From assembly GCA_003008705.1 (NCBI GenBank), contig PDUO01000025.1, positions 499,709 through 563,708 of the forward strand: a stretch of DNA of 64,000 nt, given 5' to 3'. Made by a program: the position numbers and the translations under genes. The notes beneath the pieces were generated by a model that ran no database searches, had not been told where the DNA came from, and worked only from the letters and a program-made list of their open reading frames with translations. This document shows positions 13,773 to 24,779 of the stretch, piece by piece (the stretch's first letter is position 1; each line of letters starts with the position of its first letter). This stretch comes from Pezicula radicicola. Its lineage: Eukaryota; Ascomycota; Leotiomycetes; Helotiales; Dermateaceae.

Positions 13773-14605
13773 GTTGAAGGATGTATGTGTTTGGAGAGTG
13801 AGTGAGGGTGGGATGAATGTGTGTCGTCGAGGTTTCGCTGTCGAGGTTCACGGCAAACGGAAGAACGTTGGATCTGTTGGAGGGCTTGAGGTTAGCGAAA
13901 AGGTAAAATGGCGCGAGGCACTCGTCTTTAAATGATGGCGCAAATGGAGACAGAAAGGTCACCTACTCACCTCAGGTCTTGGATATTTGTATGTGTTCCG
14001 AGGTGGTTGGTGGCCTGGCCGTATGTTTTGCAGGATTGGATGTGTTGTGTTGTTGATGCGAAAGATGGAATCTTGAATGGGAAGGAAGAATCTGGCTGGC
14101 AGGACAGCCTCTCGCTAGCGTGGGGCAAGGTCCCAAAAAGATGACTGATGCATTGGACGCAGCTGAAAGACTCCGTCTCAAGTCTCTAAGGCTGTGAATA
14201 AACTAACTACCAAATTCTCACCAGAATCTTCTATATTACAATATGCTCACAGCTCGAAGCTTTAGTGTTCAGTGTTCAAGACCCTTTTCCCGCTTCTTTC
14301 ATCTGACGTTTTGAGAAGTCCCCGGGAACGAACCATGATTCATGACGTCTTTATTCAATTTCCGAAGACGGAATTAGCACAACAGATAACCTTACCTAGT
14401 ACGTCGATTACAAAGGATTCAAGTTTCAATAGCGTCAAGTTGGATTATTTTGTGTTCCTCGTCCTTCAAGGCATTACACTAAGACGACGTCTTCAACCAA
14501 GCCATTAACAAGGAGCAACCTAGTAATTTCTTTCGTGAATCTAGACTGATCATATTGAGTATGCCCAAACACCAAGTCGACTGACTATTTGAATTTAACT
14601 CTTAT
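13773..14605. other. intergenic region upstream of ubc4, downstream of the dehydrogenase
   Basis: Contains the ubc4 promoter and leader and the 3' flank of the dehydrogenase gene, both transcribed leftward. No conserved frame, RNA gene or repeat seen. Confidence 0.5.
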
Positions 14606-15992
14606 TTACACAAAGGCCTGTAGCCCAGTAATAGCCCTTCCGAGAATCAAGCCTGCAATGCTATCAGCGCCAGATCACTTTCCAGAGGGGGAATGTACTT
14701 ACTGTGAATGTCGCTCTGTCCCTCATATGTCTGGGTGACAAATAGATTCGCCACATGTCTTCCAATGTGGTACTCATCACTCACGGCATTGCCACCAAAG
14801 ATCTCTTGCAATATCCGTGAGTTGTACAATGCACGGTCGCAATTCTGTCTCTTGATCATACTGATCATCTCTGGAGCTGCTAGACCAGCATCCTTTAGCC
14901 TTCCAACCTGGATAGCAGCTAGGGTTCCAAAGGCTGCATCTGTCGTAGCATCTGCCAACTTCTTCTGTACAAGTTGGTACTTGGCGATAGGATTCCCCTT
15001 GAATTGCTTTCTTTCCAATGCATACGTCCTTGCTCTTGCAATGCAATCTTCAAGTGCACCGATTGTACCCCAAGCAATACCATATCTGGCACTGTTCAGA
15101 CATGTAAAGGGTCCTCTTAAACCCTCTACATCTGGGAACATATTCGCTTCTGGTACAGGGCAGTCATCCAGTTGGATCATACCTGTAAGTGAAGCTCGAA
15201 GTCCGTTCTTGTTCTTAATGGCTGGAGTTTCCAGTGTACCTGGGGGGCACTCTGATCGTTCCACAAGGAATCCCCTAATCTTGCCCGTTTCGTGATATTT
15301 TGCCCATACCAGTAATACATCTGCTATTGGGGAATTTGTGATCCAGGTCTTGGCCCCAGAGAGTGACAAATAACCCTTCTTCGTAGGATGTGGCTTCGCA
15401 ACAGTCTCCATTGATCCAGGGTCACTGCCGTGGTTTGGCTCTGTAAGACCAAAGGCACCCAGTAATTGGCCCTTCGCCATCTTTGGCAGGAACTTCTCCT
15501 TCTGTTCTTGTGTACCAAACTCATCGATACCTCCCATAGCTAGCGATGACTGCACCGACATGCCAGACCGGTATCCGCTGTCAACTCGCTCGACCGCTTT
15601 TGTGATGAGCCCGGAAGCAACATTAGACACACCAGCACAGCCATATCCTTTGATTGTTGCACCAAGCAGGCCAAGCTCTCCCATTTCCTCGAGGATTTTC
15701 TTGTCATAATACTCGTCTCGATAGGCCTCTGTGTCGCCACAAATATTAGACTTATCGCTACAAAGTGGGATTAAGAGGTACCAAGAACTCGCGGTAGCAT
15801 TCGCTCCTGGCAGTATGCTTCCGCCGTTTCTGAAATTGCCAGTTCTTCTTCAGTCAAGAGGCTATTCGACCCCAATGGATCCTGCCAGTTGAAGGGCTGT
15901 GGTGCTGCGTGTTCGGCATAACCTCTGACAGCTACAGGACGAGCTGAAGCGGTCAATTGGCGTGCTGTTGATCGAAAGACTGGTCTCAACAT
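14606..15992 (-). CDS. glutaryl-CoA dehydrogenase, mitochondrial (acyl-CoA dehydrogenase family)
   Basis: CDS complement(join(14606..14652,14703..15728,15782..15992)), about 427 aa. It oxidises and decarboxylates glutaryl-CoA to crotonyl-CoA with FAD in lysine, hydroxylysine and tryptophan breakdown. The N-terminus (MLRPVFRSTARQLTASARPV) is Arg/Ser-rich without acidic residues, as in a mitochondrial presequence. The body has the acyl-CoA dehydrogenase signatures GAFGLTEPNHGSDPG and WITNSP, and the catalytic base region TYEGQSDIH. The last intron, with GTAAGT donor, replaces a read-through tail by LILGRAITGLQAF, the expected family C-terminus. ATG 15992 is preferred to in-frame non-ATG codons upstream. 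It is divergent from the FEN1 gene across about 540 bp. Confidence 0.92.
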
Positions 15993-16529
15993 TTTTGCAC
16001 AAGAAACAACAATCAATAGTTACTACAAACGAAAATGAAATTTATTCTTTTTCCTCCCACAGGGGAAATGCAACAGTAATTGTAGGCACTTGTAACTGGC
16101 CAGTACGGCTATTGATCAATGAATCCCCGCTCAGCCTTGCCTGGAAAGGTCGCTCCGAGGCATCCATCGTGCCGGCAAGGAAAGAGACGGCGGCACACAG
16201 CGTCAACAGCGCGCCCAGCAGCGTCAATGGCGTCAGTATTTTAAGGTACAGGCACAGGGATTGTAGAATTGGTTCAGATTAGACGATAATATAGGAAATT
16301 TAATTCGAGTCTCATTTGAAGGCACTTTTTCTTCCAAAGTTAGAAAATGGACCATCAAAAATCCGCTTACTAAGCCAATGGAACCACTCAACGCGATTCG
16401 GGAACTGACGCGAAACTCTCTCCATCGCGTCGCCTCTCGGAAGCTCTATCCAAAGAGTAAATCAGTTCTCTTCTCACCCACCCAATTCACAATTCACAGC
16501 GTAACCCTGGAAAGAAGAGAATCGCAAAC
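15993..16529. promoter_or_regulatory. divergent promoter region of glutaryl-CoA dehydrogenase and FEN1
   Basis: A 537-bp non-coding stretch separates two start codons that face away from each other. The FEN1-proximal end holds the ACGCGA cluster described separately. The central part (about 16070-16230) is GC-rich and contains short AGCGTCA/GGCGTCA-like words. Confidence 0.6.
16391..16430. promoter_or_regulatory. three MBF-type (ACGCGA) boxes upstream of FEN1
   Basis: ACGCGA occurs at 16391-16396 and 16408-16413, and its reverse complement TCGCGT at 16425-16430, all within 40 bp and about 100-140 bp before the FEN1 ATG. The second also contains the SCB-like word CGCGAAA. ACGCGN is the core recognised by the G1/S factor MBF (Mbp1/Swi6) in yeasts, and DNA-replication genes including RAD27 are typical targets. 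Regulation here is inference from position and clustering. Confidence 0.6.
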
Positions 16530-17873
16530 ATGGGAATCAAGCAACTCTTCTCCATCATCCGGGATGAGGCCCCTGATGCCGTCAAGGAGGGAGAGATCAA
16601 GAATCAATTTGGAAGAAAAGTTGCCATTGTAAGTTCCCCTCCTTCCAGGCATTTTTTTGCGCAATTGACTAACACGCTTCACAGGATGCGTATGCTTGCC
16701 ATATCTCTTTTATTTCATACTCCTGCTGATGCACCCAAGTTCTATGAGCATCTACAGTTTCCTAATCGCCGTCCGATCGGGCGGAGAAATGCTCACGAAC
16801 GAAGATGGAGAAACCACCTCCCATTTGATGGGCATGTTCTACCGAACCCTCCGCATCGTCGATAATGGCATCAAACCCGTCTATGTCTTCGATGGCGCAC
16901 CTCCAAAGCTCAAGTCCGGTGAACTTGCAAAGAGATTTCAGAGAAAGGCAGAGGCTCATGAAGGAATGGAGGAGGCAAAGGAGATAGGCACAGCAGAGGA
17001 GGTTGAGAAGTTCTCGAGACGAACGGTCAGAGTTACCCGGGAGCACAACGCCGAATGTCAGCGGTTGCTGAAGCTTATGGGCATCCCATACATTATTGCA
17101 CCCACAGAAGCAGAGGCGCAATGCGCTGTGCTTGCCCGAGCTGGAAAGGTCTATGCCGCCGCAAGTGAGGATATGGACACCTTGTGCTTCGATTCGCCCA
17201 TTCTTTTGCGACATCTCACATTCAGCGAGCAGCGAAAGGAGCCAATCCAGGAGATCAATCTGGAGAAGGTCTTGGCAGGCTTAGATATGGATCGCAAGCA
17301 GGTACTTTTGAGTGGGCCCTTAACAACTTGATCCATGCTGATAATATGCAGTTCGTCGATCTCTGCATTCTTCTAGGTTGCGATTACCTCGACCCCATTC
17401 CCAAAGTTGGTCCTACAACAGCCCTTAAACTCATCCGCGAACATGGTTCCCTTGAAAAGGTTGTAGAATCAATCAAAGCCGACAAGAAGGAGAAGTATAC
17501 CATCCCAGAGGACTGGCCATTCCAAGATGCCCGCGAGCTCTTCTTCAAACCCGATGTCCGAGCAGCTGATCACGCGGACTGTGACTTCAAGTGGGAGGCT
17601 CCTGATATCGAAGGGCTCGTACAGTTCCTCGTCACAGAAAAGGGCTTTTCCGAAGACCGTGTTCGTAACTCTGCCGCAAAACTTACCAAGAATCTCAAGT
17701 CAAGCCAACAAGCTCGTCTAGAAGGTTTCTTCAAGCCGGTTCCAAAGACTGAGGAGCAGATTAAGAGCCTGAAGCGCAAGAATGATGAAAAGAATGAGCT
17801 GAAAAAGAAAAAGCTGAAGGAAGAGAAGAAAGAAAAGAAGACGGCCAAGGCGAAGCCAAGAGGCACCGCATGA
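16530..17873 (+). CDS. rad27: flap endonuclease 1 (FEN1/RAD27/Rad2)
   Basis: CDS join(16530..16628,16685..16689,16740..17301,17352..17873), 395 aa. It is a nuclear structure-specific nuclease that removes 5' flaps in Okazaki-fragment maturation and long-patch base excision repair. It begins [10 protein letters not shown] (N-terminal XPG domain), has the internal XPG domain [20 protein letters not shown] with acidic metal ligands ([12 protein letters not shown]), the second acidic cluster LLGCDYL, the helix-hairpin-helix [12 protein letters not shown], the PCNA-binding box QARLEGFF near the C-terminus, and a Lys/Glu-rich tail. To keep the conserved [10 protein letters not shown] block, a 5-nt microexon (GATGC) must be included. 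It supplies Asp34, a metal-binding residue, and most of Ala35. Length matches fungal FEN1 exactly. Confidence 0.95.
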
Positions 17874-20323
17874 GCTATGTAATATTTGTTTGTTACAGCA
17901 AGGTGTATAGGGTTGGCAGGTCTGGCTGGCTTGGAGTTTATGGGCGTTAAATATGGTAGTTGCCATACTGGCTTAAGGGAATGTGGGCAGGAATAACGTG
18001 CTAATAGTAACTATGTTTTAGAAACAAACAAAAGATTCTTACGTAGCGCAGGATTCAATGCATACTTCTTGGTGCGTGATAAGCTCACCTTAGAATACAA
18101 AGTAAGATCCTCTAAGAGCTATTATTAAGAGTCTCCTATTCTACAAAAGACATAGACTGTTCTCCTCTTTATAGTACCTTTACATTTGCACCTAGAGAAT
18201 TAATAACTATTTAAATTACAACTCTAACAACTCTAAGAACTATTAAAGTAGTTATACCTAGATAGCTTATTTACTCTCTTGATAAATAGTTAGTATCTTA
18301 TAAGGTAAATATAATTAATAAGATAGCTAGGTAGAAGAATACTATATATCTAGATAACTTTTTAAATAATATAAAGTATATAAATTTAAGTAATTTATTA
18401 GGTACTTTAGTAAGTTAAATTAAGTTATTTATATTAAAAGATTTTCTTTTCTACAATTATATTCCTACTTACTCTAACTCTCTATTTTATCCTATATAGT
18501 ATACCTCCTAAAATAATACCCCNCCCTCTTCTAGTAGAGTAACTTCTTTTTTTTCTTACTTCCCCTATACGCCTCTTTCTTCCTCCTACCTCTCTCTACC
18601 TCCTTTTTTATACCTTTATTTAAACTTACTTCTTAGATATAGTGTAAAGTACTACTTAAGATAAGAAAGAATTATTGCCAAATATAACAGTATTACCATC
18701 CATTTCAGAAACCACAAATCATACCTATATTCAGTTCATGCCATAAATGGCCCGACAGCATTATTCTAGCAGTTGGTTTCTAAGCGTTTCTCATATATTT
18801 AGACTGTTTCTCCAATGTTATACAAGCTATTCGTGCATGATTCAGTACTCACTCTCTTTTGTGTATATATAGTCTCACTTTCCTACCTACAGAAATCAAG
18901 CTCTTGTCCATTAACTTCCGATCTATATATTCGTCAATATATTCTCCTATTATCTAATATAAATTAAAAAATAAACTTTACTAACTAGGTATCTTATATT
19001 ATTATCTACTATATAATAGAATCTATAGATATAAACTAACCTATATAGAAAATATTCTTCCTCTCCCCTATTATTAGTCTATAATAGATAGTACATATAT
19101 AGATATCTCCTTTTATTAGATACTAATTTTCTTAGTTTAACCTAACCTAAACTAAACTAAATCACATACCTTACACTCTACACCCCAACTATATACCTTA
19201 CCAAAAACCTAAAAAAAAATACCCTCCCCCCTTAACCTCACTAAACACAGCTCCCTCTTTACTCTCCATCTCTAAAAAAAAAATCCTACAAAGTAAATCC
19301 ACATCCCCCCTCACAAAATCAAAATCCCCCTAAAAAAAAAACTAAACAAATTCTCATTAGATAGAACAAGTACAAATTTCCTTTCTTCCATCCAATATCC
19401 CAACAAACAAACATCAAAATTTAACAAACAAATTTAATAAAAAAAAAACAACAAAAAAGAAACAAAGAGCATTAACAACAAACATTAATAATCGCAACGA
19501 AGAAAATCATTCGCCCCAGGGTTGGTAGGGACTATATCAGATAAAGGAGCTAGGGTAAGGTAATAGTAGGAATTAGGAGTATTTAGTGCTTTAGTGTTTA
19601 GAGTTTTATAACACGTGATAATATATAAGGATATCTCTACTTCTAGGAGTCTAGGATAGTCTAAGTTAAAAATTTAATATTCTTATAAGAAAAAGACTAA
19701 TAAACAAGAAAATAAAAGTCTTAATTCTAATTCTAAGGAAGGTAGGAGATTAAGGTATATTTAGTTAGTAGATATATAAGGAGTATATCATCAAGGAAAA
19801 TAAATATTTTTTAAGCGTTCAACAAATACTTCTTCTCCCTATTCCCTAGGTATTTAAACCATCCACAACAAAATACCAAACCAGATTCACATCTAAAAAG
19901 TTCATAGAATAAACGTTCAACAAACTTTCAATTTACAAAAACTACGAAAACTACTAACTTCCTTGTCTATACCTTACTTAAACACAACACAACACAACAG
20001 AAAAACAAAAACAAAAGAAAAACATGAAAATCATCAAAAAACTGTCGTACATCCATTACAACACACCTCTCCCCTCAAATCTTAAATCTTAATCCTAATC
20101 CAAAGTAAGGTAAAAAAAAAAGGTATGAGAAATGAGAAAAGAAAAAAAAAACGCCAGAAACGCCCCAATCAATCCAACTAACCTAACTCCTTATCCAAAA
20201 ACCAAAAAGATCGTATTTAAACGTAAAACTAAGGTATGAATGAAAGAACAACCGTCCTTCTTCATTTCTTCTCATCTTCCACTTTCGTCCCCTCCTTGAG
20301 CTCTATCTCAAGTTCTCAACCCT
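17874..20323. other. AT-rich, TpA-rich island, probably RIP-affected
   Basis: From about 18000 to 19450, and again at 19550-19800, the sequence is very AT-rich, dominated by TA, TAG and CTA words on both strands with almost no CpG. No gene is readable. An unresolved base N lies at 18523, in a C-rich homopolymer context. From about 19860 to 20230, A-rich tracts lead into the 3' flank of the next gene. Extreme TpA enrichment at the cost of CpA/TpG is the usual result of RIP on repeats, but no parent transposon can be recognised. An ordinary AT-isochore is the alternative. Confidence 0.6.
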
Positions 20324-21580
20324 CTAAACCCGTACATTCCCCCCTCCCCTCCCCATCGCCCTCCCCTCCATCCCATTCTCCTCTCTTAATTGCTGCAATC
20401 CTTTCTCTAACGCCGACCCCCCCGACTTCTCCTTCACCAAAACCTGCTTTTGTATAGTAGATATAGGAGGAGACCTAGGAGGATCCCTAATATCAAACTC
20501 CTGAATATTCCTGACTCTCCCAGCATTAACAGCCTCCATGCCATACATAACAAAATCCTTAATCCAATCACCATCACCTCTAAACCTCCCCTCATCCCAA
20601 TCAAGTACCTTCCCCGAATCCGCCTTCTCCACCTTCTCGTTTCTCAACAATCCCCCTCCTCCAATCCCACCTCCTATAATCCCCGCCCCTACAATTCCTC
20701 TGCTGGTAACATCATTTCCATGACTACCTATTCCATGACTCACGTCGCCATTAATAACTAATTTAAACTCGGGATGAGGATGGGATGCACTTTGGCTGCT
20801 AATACCAATACCACCAGCCTCGATCTCCCTATCCAACCTCTCTTCCCTCTCCCTAGCTTCCTTGATAGCTTTTTTCCTTAATTCAGCCATCTTGTTCTGC
20901 TCCTTCATCAGATACGCTCTCCAACCCGTCTTCTCAGCCGTAGCATCAGCCCATTCCTTTCTCGCTATCGCATTCCCCTTACTATTCCATCTGGCTGCGA
21001 GCGCAGCAGCATCGAAATCATCTTCGGACGATCGAATCCTGTTACGTATCCTGAAAGTACCTAATGCCTCCTGTCTTCTCTTCTCTTTACTCTTTCCTAA
21101 GCAAGAAAATATATTACTGGCGATTGAAGTCTTCTTTTTGAGACTTGGAATTGATTTTTTGGAGTTGGTGGAATTGGTGGGGTTGGGATTGGATTGTTGT
21201 TGCTGGGTATAGAGGTCGTAGGCACGTTCTAGGTAGTGTCTAGCGATGGCCGGTTTGGCCCTCTGTAGTGCGTCGAGGCTAGGGATCTTTGTGTGGGTAT
21301 TATGTACGAATTTGTATTCTTCCCAAGCTATACAGCAAACGTTAAAACGAGGATTAGAAGGAGGAGGTTTAGAAAAGGGTAGATCAGAATGTAATGTACC
21401 TATTTTCCTGACCTCCTCATTGGCCAATTGTTGTTCAATGCAACGCCTCGGAGCGCAAACCGTCACGCATTCGAGATACGGCCTGTAGTTATGGGGCCGC
21501 ATGTTTGAATTAAGGATGAAGTCGGCGAAGGGATTAGGATTAGGATCCGCGTGAGATTCATCAGCTTCGTAATCAGCCAT
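20324..21580 (-). CDS. hypothetical protein, low-complexity, unrecognised
   Basis: Preferred model complement(join(20324..21327,21400..21580)), about 394 aa. The excised 72-nt segment begins GTACAT and ends TATAG; because it is a multiple of three the frame stays open either way, giving 418 aa if retained. The N-terminus is acidic and has several cysteines (VTVCAPRRCIEQQ). A possible helical segment around IAWEEYKFVHNTH follows, then a Lys/Arg-rich middle with coiled-coil-like repeats (AELRKKAIKEAREREERLD), a Gly/Ile-rich stretch and a charged C-terminus. No signal peptide or membrane segment from this start. I do not recognise a family. An upstream in-frame extension exists but starts in a poly-A/G tract and is unlikely. 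Confidence 0.65.
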   Translation of the reverse strand: MADYEADESHADPNPNPFADFILNSNMRPHNYRPYLECVTVCAPRRCIEQQLANEEVRKIGTLHSDLPFSKPPPSNPRFNVCCIAWEEYKFVHNTHTKIPSLDALQRAKPAIARHYLERAYDLYTQQQQSNPNPTNSTNSKKSIPSLKKKTSIASNIFSCLGKSKEKRRQEALGTFRIRNRIRSSEDDFDAAALAARWNSKGNAIARKEWADATAEKTGWRAYLMKEQNKMAELRKKAIKEAREREERLDREIEAGGIGISSQSASHPHPEFKLVINGDVSHGIGSHGNDVTSRGIVGAGIIGGGIGGGGLLRNEKVEKADSGKVLDWDEGRFRGDGDWIKDFVMYGMEAVNAGRVRNIQEFDIRDPPRSPPISTIQKQVLVKEKSGGSALEKGLQQLREENGMEGRAMGRGGGNVRV

Positions 21581-23863
21581 AATTCTGACACGCAAAGCTG
21601 GCCCCCTCCCTTCCCTTGCCTTCCCCCCTCGTTGGGAATCAACCGCAGCAGCAACAGTAGCAGAACCGACGGGGGAAAAAAAAAAAAAAACCAAAACAAA
21701 GCAGTAAAGCAAAGCCCACTTCCCGACACCTTCTCTCTCGAGCCCGAGTCGCTAAATTGAGCAACGAGCAGGGGTGGTGCTCGGTCGCAGCAGTGCGCTT
21801 CAATAGAAGTTTGGTGTGGGAATCGAAATGTCTGGGCAAGCTGGGGATGCGATTGCTTTTTGCGCTTTTTGCGCAATTGCAAGCGGACGAATGTGTTGCC
21901 TTTGACTAACGTTCCTAGCGTGCGTCATTTTTTGGGGGTTGGTGCGCATCATTCCCACTTTTGGTCCGTCTGAAGCGTGTGATGCATCTAGTAAGTGCCG
22001 ATAGTCTGGTTCCTATGCGGCCTTACTGTACGTTCGTTCGTTCGTAGCACTGGCGGCGGCAGCTGAGAAGGGGAGTGCAACGTCATCGGCTGACCTAAGC
22101 GAGGAGACAGGTAGTACAGCGTGCAGAGGCCATTCGGTATTGAGCAGCGAGCAGTAGTCGGTGGATTAAGATGGGAGAGATGTCGGGAAGAAGAGAAAGA
22201 AAAAGATGGAATCCTACATCCTGCGCCGTCAGAAAGAAAAAGACAAAGATGAGGGGCAACAAAGCCGGGAATGCGCCGGTATTAGCGAGCCGCTAGCCTC
22301 TTTGTAGCAGGTGAAGCGGCTGGTCTCTATTATTGCGGTTTAGTGACTTGCCTTAGTGAATTGTGGAAGAGATAAAAAAGTATAAAGATGGTCCGGCGTG
22401 CAAATGGCACATGGATAGTGGAAAGTGGAAAAAGGCGGAAAAAGATGTGGGCTCAAATCAATAATGCTGAGAAGATCCAAATTTCAGCGATCGTCTGATT
22501 GCATTGCCCAGACGGATGGCCAAGTGATGAAAGTGCGGGTAGTCGTGCTGGTACCAAGCCACTTAAGTAGACAATGGCGGATTAAGTATTCTTGTCCATG
22601 GAAAGAGATGGAGATATAAATATCAAGAGCATGCTCGACTCAAGGCAGTGGAGTTTTAAATGCTAGGCAAACTCTCTCCGCACGCCCCTTAAATAGGCTT
22701 TTTGGAAAAATACCTTAACAGTCGGAAGGATTATTCACGAGTCAGAAAGGAGGAAAACCGCTCGGAATCTGTGCCTAAACCGAAATACAGATTTCTTGCA
22801 GCACTAGCTTCTGCCGATCTCTAAAACGACTTCCTCCACGATGATTCCTGCGACCCTGCCAAGGAAAAGTATATCGGCCCTGACCAACATGAAGCGAGGA
22901 AACGCATTAGACACAAAACAAGGCGATGGCGCACGGGTAGTTCCGCTGCTGTCTGGACCACCTTCCATGTAGCCTTCCATGCACCATCCCTGGCACGAAA
23001 ACGGGTAGCAAGAAGAGCGAAGACCGAGGCTTAAGTAATATAGAAACTAGAGGTCAGAAGATGAGAAGCACAATGAAAGGTTGTTATTAAGGTAATATGT
23101 TCCAACTCAAGACTCTTGAGATCTGGGTGGTTGTACCGGACAAGATGCTCAGCGAGATTTGCATACCCGTGATCATAAATTTCGAATTGGCTCGTTAACA
23201 TGGGTTAGGGTTATGCAAGAGCCAAGTTCAATACCAAGCGATCTACAATGGCAGTATTGGTTGAGTGTCAATATTTGCACTCCAGCGTGCGCTGTATAAG
23301 GGATGGCTTCCGCCAGTTATGAAGATCATGGCTTGAATATGAAAAGACGTCGAGGCAGAGGCGATCCGGGCGATCCGAACGACCGGACTTCGAGCAGTCG
23401 GCAGCGACGTAATGTAAAAGAAGATCGTGTTAGCTTTCATTTGACAATACGTACTTTTACTATAGAGACTCTAGTCTATTGCTCAAGTTGCGTTTAGGAG
23501 TAGGAACAAGTTGCGCAGGAAGTATTATCTAGGCGGACTAGGCAAAGAGAGCAGAGTTATAAAAGGACTTAGGATAGCGTTTCTCGAAGAGGTTTTGTAG
23601 TGCGCCGCTGCTCAAGTGTCAGCATTAGGGTAGCAAAGGCAAAGGAAGCCCTCTGCCTTCGTCCCTCAAAGTATGAGTGGGCTACAAACCACAGATCGAA
23701 CCGCAACAGCAGTAGCAGCAAGCGCAGTGTACCCATCATAGCAACATCATAGCCTCCCATTTTCTCTCCCAAGACATATTTGCAGTCACTCAAGCCATCG
23801 AAATTTTCAAGATGCAGCGAAGTACAGCCAAACCAAGCAAACCCATCCGCGCATCCAGGCCTC
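21581..23863. other. 2.3-kb intergenic region, no gene seen
   Basis: Contains a 15-base A run near 21675 and purine-rich tracts (about 22150-22250). Open frames are short and unlike known proteins. The right part is the 3' flank of the small gene at 23864. Nothing else is supported. Confidence 0.5.
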
Positions 23864-24304
23864 TTAAATCCAGAACTCCTTAACACCTCTCAAAATCTCC
23901 TCCTTAGACAACCCCTCTCCCTTTCCAAATTTCCGCTTGAACTCCTTCATTCTCTTCTTAACATCCTCCAACTCCATCTTGTGATCATTGCTCTTCTTTC
24001 CTGCGTCTCTGTGGAATGGCATCTTGGGCTTCGTAAGCGATGGTCCCTCCTGTTCCATGTGGATGTCGTTAGTATGCGGTCTTCCTTTGGATTATGTGAT
24101 GTGCGCACGACCAGATTGAGCTGCAGCTAGGAGGTTGGGGTTGGCAGAGGAGAGGACTAGGGAGGAGGCACATACTACACTATCAGCTTTGAAGAGGGGA
24201 TGCGATACAAGACCGAGTCTTGCTGCGACGGAGGGGGGATGGATTTTGAGGTTGAGCTTGTTGATTTCGCGGAAGAGGAGCTTGAGGTAGAGAGGAGGTG
24301 CCAT
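23864..24304 (-). CDS. small hypothetical protein (104 aa), two exons
   Basis: CDS complement(join(23864..24049,24176..24304)). The intron has a GTATGT donor, an ACTAAC branch site and a CAG acceptor, and splicing joins two open frames exactly in phase, which is good evidence for a real gene. The N-terminus (MAPPLYLKLLFREINKLNLK) is basic and amphipathic. The second half is highly charged and probably helical, with VKKRMKEFKRKFGKGEG followed by LSKEEILRGVKEFWI at the end. No cysteines in the second half and no membrane span. A mitochondrial or ribosome-associated small protein would fit, but I do not recognise the family. Confidence 0.7.
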
Positions 24305-24779
24305 AGTTGCAGATTTGATGCTTCTTGATGACGAAGAGGTTTAAATGGTGGTGGTTGGGATGGAGGAGAAAAGAGAATTAGTATGGAATTTTTCTCTTGT
24401 TGTTTTGCCTGGAGTTCTTTAATGGGAAGGAACGACAGGCAAAGGATACTGGGTTCTTGCACTGACCCGTTTCTCTATTGTTTACAAACATGAATTCTAC
24501 TCAAATCCCTTTTATCTCAATTTCTGAAAATTATTTGCTTAAAATGCCCACGAAGCAAGCGCCATTCTACAGCTAGGATTTTGAGTTGAGAGGGAACGTA
24601 GAGGGCTAGAAGACCCTAAAAAGACAGGTGAGATACCGGCCAGCCTTTCTTGCTCGAAGTTGCCACCAACCAACCTCTGCAAAGGAGTTCTAAGCCAGCC
24701 TAAGGGCATGACTTCAGATGATGGTTCAGAAGTCCTAAAAAATTCTCTCGAACCATTACTTTCAGATACATAGCCCCGA
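24305..24779. other. upstream region of the 104-aa gene
   Basis: Promoter and leader of the leftward gene, with a pyrimidine/purine-rich patch near 24350-24430. No other feature seen. Confidence 0.45.

Noticed and set aside
14708..15295. 195-codon plus-strand frame
   Set aside because: Antisense to the glutaryl-CoA dehydrogenase exon; shadow frame.
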